From positions 1 through 24,462 of IMG/VR virus record IMGVR_UViG_3300036846_000524: a stretch of 24,462 bases of DNA. One strand, written 5' to 3'. This DNA is from a virus. The notes below the pieces were generated by a model. The model did not search any database, was not told the DNA's origin, and worked only from the letters and a program-made list of their open reading frames with translations. Positions within the stretch are counted from its first letter, which is position 1, and each line of letters starts with the position of its first letter. Below, piece by piece: positions 8,351 to 14,554 of the stretch. Position numbers and translations under genes: made by a program.

Positions 8351-8574
8351 CGCCCGACGGCGACCGCCTCGAGGTCGGCGCGACGCCCGAACCCGACACC
8401 GAACCGGGCTGCGGCGATTTCGGCGTGCTGCCCGACCGCGCCCGCCTGCGCCGGCTGACACGGGCCGAGCGCCACGAGCTGCGCGACCTGGCGGCTGATT
8501 GGACCGGGCCGCTTGTCGAAAGCTGGCGCGAGCTCGTGGCCGAGGTCGACACCGAAGGCGACGGCGATGCTTAG
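8347..8574 (+). CDS. Small acidic protein of unknown function
   Basis: A 75-residue protein linked to its neighbours by overlaps on both sides (ATGA at 8347-8350; its last 8 bases lie inside the endolysin gene). Its first part is Glu/Asp/Pro-rich, then there is a charged helix (LRRLTRAERHELRDLAADWT) and an acidic tail. There is no membrane segment, so it is not a holin. Function unknown; the tight coupling to the endolysin suggests expression with the late genes. Confidence 0.6.
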   Translation: MTPDGDRLEVGATPEPDTEPGCGDFGVLPDRARLRRLTRAERHELRDLAADWTGPLVESWRELVAEVDTEGDGDA

Positions 8575-9352
8575 GCGCGTATGGATACCCTCGCCCAATT
8601 ATTCGAGCCGGGGCGGCACGCCCGTTCGCCTCGACGTGTGCCACACGGCCGAGGGCGCGCTCACATATCAATCGCTCGGCAACTACTTCGCCAGTTCGTC
8701 GGCGGGCGTTTCCTCGCAGGTCGGGATCGACGACACGCCGAACACGGTCGGCGAATACGTGGCGAGGGCGAATAAAGCATGGACGCAGGGCAACGCCAAT
8801 CCCTACAGCGTCTCGGCCGAACTGTGCGCTTTCGCCGGGTGGTCGGCGGGCGAATGGCGCTCGCACCCGGTCATGCTCTCGAACCTGGCCGCATGGATCG
8901 CCGAGGAATGCGCCGCCTTCGGCATCCCGATACGCAAGCTCAGTGCCGCCGAGGCGCAGGGCAACGCGTCGGGCGTCTGCCAGCACGTCGACCTCGGCGC
9001 GGCCGGTGGCGGGCACTGGGATTGTGGCGACGGGTTCGATGCCGTGTTCGACGACGTGCTCGCCGAGGCCGGCGGCGCCGTTGGCGATCCCGGTCCGGCG
9101 GCACCGAAACGAAAGGGGCGAAACATGATTGCAAGCACGGACACCGGCGGCGGCTACTGGACCACGACGAGCGACGGGGCGGTCTACGCCTTCGGTGACG
9201 CCCGCTACGCCGACAATGCGCTCGGCAAGGTCACCGGCGAGATCGTCGGCATCGCCGGGAAGGGCAATGACGGCTATTGGCTGTTCGCCTCAGACGGCGG
9301 CGTCTTCGCCTTCGGCTCGGCCGGGTTCCACGGGCGGCCCGACCGGGTGTAG
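8567..9352 (+). CDS. Endolysin: N-acetylmuramoyl-L-alanine amidase with cell-wall-binding repeats
   Basis: A 261-residue lysis enzyme. Residues about 17-168 form an Amidase_2/PGRP-type domain that cuts the bond between muramic acid and L-alanine. Likely zinc ligands are H26 ('LDVCHTAEG'), H140 ('CQHVDL') and C153 in 'GGHWDCG'; E85 in 'SVSAELCAF' fits the catalytic acid. A Pro/Lys linker (about 172-186) leads to two imperfect repeats at about 196-219 and 236-257, 'GYWTTTSDGAVYAFGDARYA' and 'GYWLFASDGGVFAFGSAGFH'. Such repeats are common on secreted cell-wall proteins of actinomycetes and probably bind the wall. The start at 8567 keeps the whole amidase fold. There is an internal start at 9125. 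A hairpin follows the stop. Confidence 0.85.
   Translation: MLRRVWIPSPNYSSRGGTPVRLDVCHTAEGALTYQSLGNYFASSSAGVSSQVGIDDTPNTVGEYVARANKAWTQGNANPYSVSAELCAFAGWSAGEWRSHPVMLSNLAAWIAEECAAFGIPIRKLSAAEAQGNASGVCQHVDLGAAGGGHWDCGDGFDAVFDDVLAEAGGAVGDPGPAAPKRKGRNMIASTDTGGGYWTTTSDGAVYAFGDARYADNALGKVTGEIVGIAGKGNDGYWLFASDGGVFAFGSAGFHGRPDRV
9125..9352 (+). CDS. Possible internally initiated endolysin wall-binding subunit
   Basis: Inside the endolysin gene an ATG at 9125 is preceded at six bases by a purine-rich ribosome-site-like GAAAGGGG (9111-9118), exactly where the linker between the amidase and the binding repeats is encoded. Translation from it would give a 75-residue protein consisting only of the two wall-binding repeats. 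Endolysins that make both full-length enzyme and a free binding domain from one gene are established (for example enterococcal Lys170). Here this is an inference from the start site. Confidence 0.35.
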   Translation: MIASTDTGGGYWTTTSDGAVYAFGDARYADNALGKVTGEIVGIAGKGNDGYWLFASDGGVFAFGSAGFHGRPDRV

Positions 9353-9360
9353 ATCGCACG

Positions 9361-9402
9361 CGGGCCCCGGCCGGGGAAGCACCTCCCTAGGGCCGGGGCT
9401 CG
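9361..9402. terminator. Strong hairpin between convergent genes, probable bidirectional terminator
   Basis: CGGGCCCCGGCC (9361-9372) pairs with GGCCGGGGCTCG (9391-9402) over 12 positions with one G-T pair and an 18-base loop. It sits between the endolysin stop (9352) and the stop of the minus-strand gene (9411). No T-run follows on either side, so it is not a textbook intrinsic terminator, but actinobacterial terminators often lack one. Confidence 0.6.
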
Positions 9403-9410
9403 TGTGTCAC

Positions 9411-9791
9411 CTACAGCGCTATCCGCTGTCGGTACGAGCGCTGGCGCCGAAGTGGCGTCCTCCACGTGACGGTGAGGACCTGATCGGCCAGCTCGATTCG
9501 CGGGCCAAGTGCGGAACAGATGATGTATGGGAACACCGAGGCGCCGGCGTCGACGCGGTCATAAGGTCCGGGGTCGTCGAGCCTGAGGCCACTGCTCAAG
9601 GTGACCTCGAGCGCTTCGTAGCCGGTGTTGTTCTGTATCTCGCAGTGGGCGTTCGGACCGCCGGAGCGGACCAACCATGGGCCGCCCGCGAGCCGTGGAT
9701 GCCGTCGAAACCACACCGTGAGGCCGATGGTAGCGATACCCGTGACAGCGGCCAAGGTAGCGGCGATGGCCCCAAGGAGCTCCACAGACAT
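9411..9791 (-). CDS. Membrane-anchored protein, probable lysogenic-conversion gene
   Basis: A 126-residue protein, the only minus-strand gene in this part. It starts with one hydrophobic helix (about residues 4-27, 'LLGAIAATLAAVTGIATIGL') followed by arginines, so a type of N-terminal membrane anchor. A soluble part of about 95 residues with alternating strands follows ('CEIQNNTGYEALEVTLSSGL' ... 'IELADQVLTVTWRTPLRR'), which looks like a small beta-sandwich. A GGAGGG ribosome site lies 9 bases before the ATG. It is isolated between the late-operon hairpin and attP, the classic place for genes expressed from the prophage. A 19-bp element shared with the XRE gene lies upstream. Superinfection exclusion or host-surface change is possible; no family is recognised. 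Confidence 0.65.
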   Translation of the reverse strand: MSVELLGAIAATLAAVTGIATIGLTVWFRRHPRLAGGPWLVRSGGPNAHCEIQNNTGYEALEVTLSSGLRLDDPGPYDRVDAGASVFPYIICSALGPRIELADQVLTVTWRTPLRRQRSYRQRIAL

Positions 9792-9815
9792 CGAATTCCG
9801 CCCTCCATCCGCCGT

Positions 9816-9834
9816 CCACCTGTCAACGGTGGTG
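9816..9834 (-). promoter_or_regulatory. 19-bp candidate operator, copy 1 (upstream of minus-strand gene)
   Basis: On the minus strand this reads CACCACCGTTGACAGGTGG, identical to 11374-11392. CCACC and GGTGG form 5-bp arms around GTTGACA. The element begins 25 bases before the ATG of the minus-strand gene and points towards it. TTGACA equals the consensus -35 hexamer, but no clear -10 follows at 16-18 bases. Confidence 0.6.
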
Positions 9835-9866
9835 ACATCTGGGGGCCGGTGACCGGGGTTGCTCAG

Positions 9867-9895
9867 TGGTGCCGCATGGTGCCATCGATGGTGCC
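9867..9895 (+). repeat. attP left arm: three TGGTGCC integrase arm-type sites
   Basis: TGGTGCC occurs at 9867-9873, 9877-9883 and 9889-9895, with start-to-start spacing of 10 and 12 bases, close to one helical turn. The matching array on the other side of the tRNA-like core (10062-10121) makes arm-type binding sites of the integrase the natural explanation. Confidence 0.7.
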
Positions 9896-9975
9896 AAAGG
9901 CCCGCGAAGCCCGAGAAAGCCCGGCGAAAGTGAGTCGCCCTACACCCTCTCTGAGCAGCCCGTTTCGATCCGGAA

Positions 9976-10021
9976 TCGCCCTCTCAAGGTGGCGACACGG
10001 GTTCGAATCCCGTTGGGGCTG
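9976..10021 (+). other. attP: attP core: 3' portion of a tRNA-Glu(CUC) gene
   Basis: From the anticodon stem on, this segment reads as a tRNA 3' half: stem TCGCC/GGTGG (9976-9980, 9988-9992) closing the loop CTCTCAA with anticodon CUC (9983-9985), variable CGAC, T-stem ACGGG/CCCGT around TTCGAAT (9997-10013), acceptor strand TGGGGCT (10014-10020) and discriminator G. This pattern fits bacterial tRNA-Glu. No D-arm or matching 5' acceptor strand is found upstream, so it is not a full gene. Tyrosine integrases typically use such a 3' copy so that integration rebuilds the host tRNA. The sequence from about the anticodon loop to 10021 should equal the host attB. Confidence 0.85.
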
Positions 10022-10061
10022 CGCAGGTCAGAGCCACTTTTTGAGGATCTGGCCGAAGTGA

Positions 10062-10121
10062 TGGTGCCGTATAAGGTGCCATGGTGCCATACTGGGGGCG
10101 GACTGGTGCCCGACTGGTGCG
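10062..10121 (+). repeat. attP right arm: five TGGTGCC-type integrase arm sites
   Basis: Copies at 10062-10068, 10074-10080 (AGGTGCC), 10082-10088, 10104-10110 and 10115-10121 (TGGTGCG), mostly spaced near one or two helical turns. They fill the space between the core and the integrase gene. TATAAG (10070-10075) overlaps them and could be a -10 box of the integrase promoter, which would make integrase autoregulated; no good -35 is seen. Confidence 0.65.
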
Positions 10122-10152
10122 GGACTAGTCATCCGGCTAGGAGGGAACGCGG

Positions 10153-11301
10153 ATGGCGAAATGGAACGACAAGCGCGGATGCTTTCGCGCTGTTGTTGAT
10201 GTCGGCCGTGCCGGCGAAAAGCGTCAACGCAAGGTGCTCGACATCAGAGAACCCAACACGAAGGCCGGGCAACGCGCGGCCAACCTCGCGGAAGCGAAGT
10301 TCAGGGTCGAGCTCGCGGAAGCGCTGGACAACGAATGGCCCGGGCTCGGACGCACCGACGACCAAACTACTTTCGCTGCTACTGCGTGGAGCTGGGTGGA
10401 GCGTTCGGCGGCGCACTGGTCGCCAAAGACGCTCAAGGAGACTCGCTACTCGCTCAAGCGCTACGTGTTGCCATCGCTCGGCTCAACCCCGCTCGGGAAG
10501 GTGTCGCCAATCCAGATTGAAGAAACGTATGGCAAGTGGGCGGCAGCGGGATTTTCGGCGGTGGCCCGACGCCGTTGGCACGGCATGGTGCGATCGATCT
10601 TCGCCGACGCCGAGCGCCTGGGCGAGCTCGCCGGCCCGAACCCGATGACGCGTGTTCGCCCGGCCGGGGGCAAAGCACCCGAGCGACGGATTCCCTCACC
10701 CGACGAGGTGCGTCTCGCTATCGCCTCGGCGCAGAGCCCCCTCGCCGCGGCGTACTTCGCACTCGCCGTGTCGACTGGCGCCAGGCGTGGCACCTTGGTC
10801 GCCCTGCGCTGGAGAGACGTCGACTTCGAATCGAACACCGTTAGCTACGTGCAGGCCGTCGCCCTCGGCTGCGATGGGCCCGTGCTCAAGACAAACAAGG
10901 CCGAGCGGGCCTATGCGGTCAGCATCGTCGGCACCGTCGTCCAGACGCTGGCCGAGCAGCGCCGCCACGCCGCCGAGACCGCCATGGCGCTCGGCATCCC
11001 GGGCGACCTCGACGAGCTGTTCGTGTTCTCGCGTGACGGCGGGCTCACGCACTGGAATCTCACCTCCGTGAGCCGGGCCTGGCGTGTGGCGTGCGAGCGG
11101 GCAGGGGTGGCGCCCTGTCGACTCCACGACATCCGCCACTTCGCCGCGACCCGTCTGCTCGCTGCGGGCGTCCCAGTCCGCGTAGTAGCAGACCGGCTGG
11201 GATGCACTGAGGCCAACGTCATCCGCACCTACTCGCACCGTGTCCCCACGCCCGAGGACGCAAGGGCAGCCGAGGTGCTCGCCGCCGCGCTCGAGGGGTA
11301 G
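10153..11301 (+). CDS. int: Tyrosine site-specific integrase
   Basis: A 382-residue tyrosine recombinase that would integrate the phage into a tRNA-Glu gene through the adjacent attP. Residues about 1-55 are basic and probably form the arm-binding domain. About 75-165 is the core-binding SAM-like domain ('WSPKTLKETRYSLKRYVLPS'). About 180-382 is catalytic: R211 (TGARRG), K246 (VLKTNK), H325 and R328 (LHDIRH) and nucleophile Y360 (RTYSH). The sixth catalytic position, usually His in 'LGH', is Cys351 ('RLGCTEANV'). TAGGAGGG (10138-10145) precedes the ATG. A 7-bp inverted repeat follows the gene. Confidence 0.95.
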   Translation: MAKWNDKRGCFRAVVDVGRAGEKRQRKVLDIREPNTKAGQRAANLAEAKFRVELAEALDNEWPGLGRTDDQTTFAATAWSWVERSAAHWSPKTLKETRYSLKRYVLPSLGSTPLGKVSPIQIEETYGKWAAAGFSAVARRRWHGMVRSIFADAERLGELAGPNPMTRVRPAGGKAPERRIPSPDEVRLAIASAQSPLAAAYFALAVSTGARRGTLVALRWRDVDFESNTVSYVQAVALGCDGPVLKTNKAERAYAVSIVGTVVQTLAEQRRHAAETAMALGIPGDLDELFVFSRDGGLTHWNLTSVSRAWRVACERAGVAPCRLHDIRHFAATRLLAAGVPVRVVADRLGCTEANVIRTYSHRVPTPEDARAAEVLAAALEG

Positions 11302-11325
11302 ACCCGAACAGGCGTACCAGTGACG

Positions 11326-11346
11326 GTCCATTGTGAAGGAATGGAC
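11326..11346 (+). terminator. Inverted repeat after the integrase, weak terminator or operator
   Basis: GTCCATT (11326-11332) and AATGGAC (11340-11346) are perfect 7-bp arms around GTGAAGG, followed by TTCTGTTGT. A short stem with a T-rich tail just behind int could end the int transcript, or the palindrome could bind a regulator of the next gene. Confidence 0.4.
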
Positions 11347-11373
11347 TTCTGTTGTATCACTGAGGGATTGCTG

Positions 11374-11392
11374 CACCACCGTTGACAGGTGG
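11374..11392 (+). promoter_or_regulatory. 19-bp candidate operator, copy 2 (upstream of XRE gene)
   Basis: CACCACCGTTGACAGGTGG, identical to the copy upstream of the minus-strand gene. Here the symmetry is larger: GCACCACC and GGTGGTGC (11373-11394) are 8-bp arms around the 7 bases GTTGACA. It lies 41 bases before the ATG at 11433. It also overlaps one TGGTGCC (11390-11396), the arm-type heptamer. Confidence 0.65.
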
Positions 11393-11432
11393 TGCCCCGC
11401 CATTGTCGGCACATCAGGGGGGAGCGGCCCAC

Positions 11433-11696
11433 ATGCTCAATCAACTCACTGACCAGGAGCGTAGCGCCATGGCGCAGCGCCTTCGGGCAGCCCGTGAGCT
11501 GGCGAGGCTCAGTATCCGGCTGGTAGCGAGCGAGCTCAGCGTCAATGTCAAGTCCGTCGTCAACTGGGAATCCGGCATGGTCCCTTCGCCGGACAACCGC
11601 GCTGCGTTGGTCCAGCTCTACGGTGTCGAGGACGGCATTCTGTTCTCCGAGCTCGCCGCCCGCGAGGCTGCGGCCCGAAAGCTCCTAACCGCATGA
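11433..11696 (+). CDS. XRE/Cro-CI-type helix-turn-helix regulator
   Basis: An 87-residue DNA-binding protein. Residues about 12-70 form a lambda-repressor-like HTH: 'MAQRLRAARELARLSIRLVA', then recognition part 'SELSVNVKSVVNWESGMVPS' and 'AALVQLYGV'. There is no C-terminal oligomerisation or protease domain, so size fits Cro or a small immunity repressor. I take ATG 11433, which has GGGGGGAG before it; the frame is open back to a TTG at 11382 inside the operator palindrome, which I reject. It is read in the same direction as int and overlaps the excisionase-like gene (ATGA), with the 19-bp element upstream suggesting self-control. Confidence 0.75.
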   Translation: MLNQLTDQERSAMAQRLRAARELARLSIRLVASELSVNVKSVVNWESGMVPSPDNRAALVQLYGVEDGILFSELAAREAAARKLLTA

Positions 11697-11989
11697 GCGA
11701 CGCCCTACTCGAGGCGATCGAGGAGGCCATCGGCGCCGCGTTGGAGAGGTGTCTCCCGGGCGTCGTCGACCGGCTCGTTGAGACTGGCGGTCCCCGTGCC
11801 TATTCGGTAGCGACCGTCGCCAAGCGACTGGACGTGTCAGAGCCGACGGTCCGCAAGCACATCCACGCTGGCGAGCTCCAGACCGTGCCGCACATGAAGC
11901 CGGCCCGCGTCTCGGTCACTGCCCTCGAGGACTTCTTGGCCGGCGGGTCGAGCACCGCTCTCAGTACGGTCGACCGCCGCGCTTCTTAG
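11693..11989 (+). CDS. Excisionase-like HTH protein (recombination directionality factor candidate)
   Basis: A 98-residue protein with a central MerR/excisionase-type winged helix at about 36-85: 'YSVATVAKRLDVSEPTVRKH' followed by 'IHAGELQTV' and 'RVSVTALEDFLAG', the pattern of HTH_17/Xis proteins. The N-terminal 30 residues are acidic helix. It overlaps the XRE gene by ATGA and lies about 400 bases behind int, so it may turn integrase towards excision by bending attP. A transcription factor role is the alternative. Confidence 0.65.
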   Translation: MSDALLEAIEEAIGAALERCLPGVVDRLVETGGPRAYSVATVAKRLDVSEPTVRKHIHAGELQTVPHMKPARVSVTALEDFLAGGSSTALSTVDRRAS

Positions 11990-12011
11990 AGCAGAAAGGA
12001 GGGCGTCATAG

Positions 12012-12230
12012 ATGCCTGAATCCAAGGGACAACAGTCCCTCGAGGGCCTCAAAGCTGACACGGCCGTCAGCGTCGTCGGGACGGGCTTCAAGACGCACGA
12101 GACCTTCGAGCTCGGCCAGTCGGTCAAGCTCAAGATGACCGGGGTGGTGCGCATGTGCGGGCGCGAGCTGCTCGGCGAGGAGGAGCGCGACGTCGTCAAG
12201 ATCGACATCGACATCGTCGAGATCGTGTGA
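12012..12230 (+). CDS. Small conserved-looking phage protein of unknown function
   Basis: A 72-residue protein with an excellent ribosome site (AAAGGAGGG, 11995-12003), the first gene of the early replication operon. It looks like a compact beta-rich domain: 'VSVVGTGFKTHETFELGQSV', 'KLKMTGVVRMCGRELLGEEE', 'DVVKIDIDIVEIV'. I recognise the general look of a short protein found before recombination genes of actinophages, but cannot name its function. Its stop overlaps the next gene by GTGA. Confidence 0.7.
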   Translation: MPESKGQQSLEGLKADTAVSVVGTGFKTHETFELGQSVKLKMTGVVRMCGRELLGEEERDVVKIDIDIVEIV

Positions 12231-12568
12231 CCGTGAGAATCACCGTCGAGATGGTCGAGACGACGTGTTGGTGCGGACTGCCGATGGCGTTACCAGCCGA
12301 CCTGTACGGAGAGGCGCAGCGCAGTGGCAAAGCGGTGTACTGCCCGCTCGGTCACACCTGGGTCGTCAAGGGAAGCGAAAACGACAGGTTGCGCCGCGAG
12401 AACGCGCTGCTCGTTCGCCAGCGTGACGAGGCCATGGCGGATCGTGACCGTGCCGCCCGCGCCCTCAAGCGGGCCAAGAGCCGGGCCGACCGCGGGATCT
12501 GCCAGCACTGCCAACGTTCGTTCGTCAACGTCGCTCGCCACGTCGCCATCAAGCATCCCGGGGCATGA
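12227..12568 (+). CDS. Two-zinc-site protein with coiled coil
   Basis: A 113-residue protein beginning at GTG 12227 (overlap GTGA; GTG 12233 is an alternative). Residues 14-43 carry C14, C16, C39 and H43 (CWCG ... YCPLGH), a zinc-ribbon-like site. Residues about 50-88 form a charged coiled coil (SENDRLRRENALLVRQRDEA). Residues 92-110 form a C2H2 finger (C92, C95, H105, H110 in 'CQHCQRSFVNVARHVAIKHP'). It probably binds nucleic acid or a replication partner. It overlaps the RecB-like nuclease gene by ATGA. Confidence 0.75.
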   Translation: MTVRITVEMVETTCWCGLPMALPADLYGEAQRSGKAVYCPLGHTWVVKGSENDRLRRENALLVRQRDEAMADRDRAARALKRAKSRADRGICQHCQRSFVNVARHVAIKHPGA

Positions 12569-13302
12569 CGCTCACCCGGCGCAATTACGGCAGCGGGCAC
12601 GGCTACACCATCGACGGCGAGAAGGTGCCGGGCGTCACCACCATCATCCGCGAAGCGCTCCCGACCCCCGCCCTGATCGAGTGGGCGGGCAACACCACGG
12701 CCGCCTACGCCGTCGACTACTGGGACGAGCTCGGCGAGCTCACGCCGTCCAAGCGCCTGGCGCGCCTGAACAAGGCCCGCTTCGAGGAGCGCGACGCGGC
12801 GGCGCGCCGCGGCACCGAGGTCCACCGCCTCGCCGAGTCCCTCGTGCGCGGGCTCGAGGTCGCCATGCCCGACGAGCTGGCCGGCCACGTCGAGGCCTAC
12901 GTCGACTTTCTCAATCACGCCGATCCGAAGGCGATCCTCGTCGAGGGCGTGATCGGGAACCGCTCCGTGCGCTACTGCGGCACCGTCGACCTCGTGGCCG
13001 CCATGTTCGGTCAGAACTGGCTACTCGATCTCAAGACCTCGCGCTCGGGCATCTTCGGCGAGACCGCGCTGCAGTGCTGCGCCTACGCCCATGCCGAGGT
13101 CTACATCGAAGACGGCGAGGAGCATCCGTTCTCCGAGCTCGGCATCGAGCGCGTCGGCGCCCTGCACGTGCGCGCCGACGGATGGGATCTGCGCGAGCTG
13201 GCGTGGGGCGATGCGACATGGGTGATGTTCAGACACCTCGCCTGGGTCCAGCGCCACCTCGAGGAGGTCCGCTCGTGGGTAGGCCCGAGCATGGAGTGCT
13301 GA
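12565..13302 (+). CDS. RecB/Cas4-like PD-(D/E)XK nuclease
   Basis: A 245-residue nuclease. It has the full motif series of the RecB/Cas4 branch: H87 (RRGTEVHRLAE), E127 (ILVEGVIG), D142 (YCGTVDLVA), D155 and K157 (WLLDLKTSR) and the closing Q170-Y174 (QCCAY). Such phage enzymes trim double-stranded ends to leave 3' single strands for an annealing protein, and the RecT-like gene follows directly. Four cysteines for a Cas4-type iron-sulphur cluster are not seen. Together the two form a lambda Exo/Bet-type recombination pair. Confidence 0.85.
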   Translation: MTLTRRNYGSGHGYTIDGEKVPGVTTIIREALPTPALIEWAGNTTAAYAVDYWDELGELTPSKRLARLNKARFEERDAAARRGTEVHRLAESLVRGLEVAMPDELAGHVEAYVDFLNHADPKAILVEGVIGNRSVRYCGTVDLVAAMFGQNWLLDLKTSRSGIFGETALQCCAYAHAEVYIEDGEEHPFSELGIERVGALHVRADGWDLRELAWGDATWVMFRHLAWVQRHLEEVRSWVGPSMEC

Positions 13303-13303
13303 C

Positions 13304-14341
13304 GTGACAACGACCGCAGGGCTCGTGCCCATGTCCGAGGACCTCGAGAACTCCAATCACCGCCTCGCCCAGTGGTGCGAGCTCGTGGCGGGCCTCGGCC
13401 AGGCCTCGGCCGCGCTCGCCCGCACGCCTTTCGTGCCCGCCTCGCTGCGCGTCGAGAACAACGGCCGCTACGACGAGGGGGCGACGGCGGCGAACGTGAC
13501 CGCGGCCGTTCTCACCGGCGACGAGCTCGGCCTCGCTCCGATGGCGTCGTTGCGCTCGATCAATCTCATCCAGTCCACTCCTGCCCTCTCGGCGCTCGCC
13601 CTGCGCGCTCTCGCTCTGCGGGCCGGGCACGGGATCTGGCTGCGCGAGGCGACCAAGACCCGGGCCATCGTCGACGGGCTGCGCCGCGGCGACGACGAGT
13701 CGAAGATGCAGCGGATCACCTGGAGCATCGATGACGCACGGGATCGCAACCTCGCCGGCAAGCCCAATTGGCGCACCCAGCCGCGCAACATGCTCATCGC
13801 CCGGGCGACCTCTGAGGTCGTGCGCCTCGTGGCGGCCGACGCCATCTTGGGGATCCCCTATTCGCTCGAGGAGCTCATCGACGGCGACGTCGACTTCGCA
13901 CTCACCGTCGAAGAGACCAACGGCGCCGGCGGATCCGACGAGCCCAAGAAGCGCCGCACGGCGCGGCGCCGTAGCACCGCGGCCGCCGAGCTCCCTGCTG
14001 CGCCTGAGGGCTCGACCGGCGATCCGCCTGCGCCGCCGGACCCGATCACTCCCGATCAGATGCGGGCACTCCAGGCCGGGTTCCGCATGCTCGACATCAA
14101 GTCACGCGAACCTCGCCTCGCCGTCGTGCGCGAAGTCGTCAAGCGCCCCGAGGGCGCGGCACCCATCGAGTCCTCCCACGACCTGACCCAGGCCGAGGCT
14201 TCGGTGGTCCTCGACCACCTCTCGGTGCTCAAGGCCCGCCAGGAACAGGCCGCCTCCGACGACGTCGGCCCCCATGTCGAGGATCCGGCCGGCGGCCACA
14301 TGGTCGGCGCTCTCGAAGATGAGCCGGATCCGAGCGAGTGA
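13304..14341 (+). CDS. RecT-like single-strand annealing protein
   Basis: A 345-residue protein starting at GTG 13304, one base after the nuclease stop. The conserved N-terminal annealing core is clear: 'FVPASLRV', 'ATAANVTAAVLTGDELGLAP', 'MASLRSINLIQSTPALSALA', then 'NWRTQPRNMLIARATSEVVR' and 'GIPYSLEELIDGDV' up to about residue 205. A basic, Pro/Ala-rich linker (about 212-248) leads to a C-terminal module 'TPDQMRALQAGFRMLDIKSR' to 'LTQAEASVVLDHLSVLK'. A similar small tail domain occurs on other actinophage recombination proteins. Role: anneals the strands exposed by the neighbouring nuclease during replication, repair or genome circularisation. Confidence 0.8.
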   Translation: MTTTAGLVPMSEDLENSNHRLAQWCELVAGLGQASAALARTPFVPASLRVENNGRYDEGATAANVTAAVLTGDELGLAPMASLRSINLIQSTPALSALALRALALRAGHGIWLREATKTRAIVDGLRRGDDESKMQRITWSIDDARDRNLAGKPNWRTQPRNMLIARATSEVVRLVAADAILGIPYSLEELIDGDVDFALTVEETNGAGGSDEPKKRRTARRRSTAAAELPAAPEGSTGDPPAPPDPITPDQMRALQAGFRMLDIKSREPRLAVVREVVKRPEGAAPIESSHDLTQAEASVVLDHLSVLKARQEQAASDDVGPHVEDPAGGHMVGALEDEPDPSE

Positions 14342-14344
14342 TCG

Positions 14345-14554
14345 GTGCGTTGCCCGTCATGCGACCACCTGATCGAGCTCGTCATGCGACGACTCGTCCC
14401 CGGCGACGACGCCTCGACGCTGAGCTGTCCGGAGTGTGGCACCGACCTCGAGATGGTCGTGGTCGCCTCAGAGGTCGAGCACGGCAGCACCGGGGCATGG
14501 GCGGCCGCACAGGACGCCGCACAGCTGCGCGAGGCACTGGGGAACCGAGAGTGA
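14345..14554 (+). CDS. Small zinc-ribbon protein
   Basis: A 69-residue protein with two CxxC knuckles (CPSC at residues 3-6, CPEC at 28-31) in a zinc ribbon, then an acidic/alanine helix (WAAAQDAAQLREAL). It starts at GTG 14345, three bases after the RecT-like stop, and overlaps the next gene by GTGA. The function is unknown; small zinc ribbons next to recombination genes often act as nucleic-acid or protein adaptors. Confidence 0.65.
   Translation: MRCPSCDHLIELVMRRLVPGDDASTLSCPECGTDLEMVVVASEVEHGSTGAWAAAQDAAQLREALGNRE

Noticed and set aside
9960-10021. A complete tRNA gene
   Set aside because: Only the anticodon arm to the 3' end is present; there is no D-arm and no 5' acceptor strand matching TGGGGCT. 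It is an attachment-site fragment.
9129-10061. 310-codon + strand open frame after the endolysin
   Set aside because: It would cross the endolysin in another frame, the terminator hairpin, the minus-strand gene and attP; no domain is visible.
11382-11432. Upstream TTG start for the XRE regulator
   Set aside because: It would lie inside the 8-bp-arm palindrome and add a sequence unlike protein; ATG 11433 has a good ribosome site.
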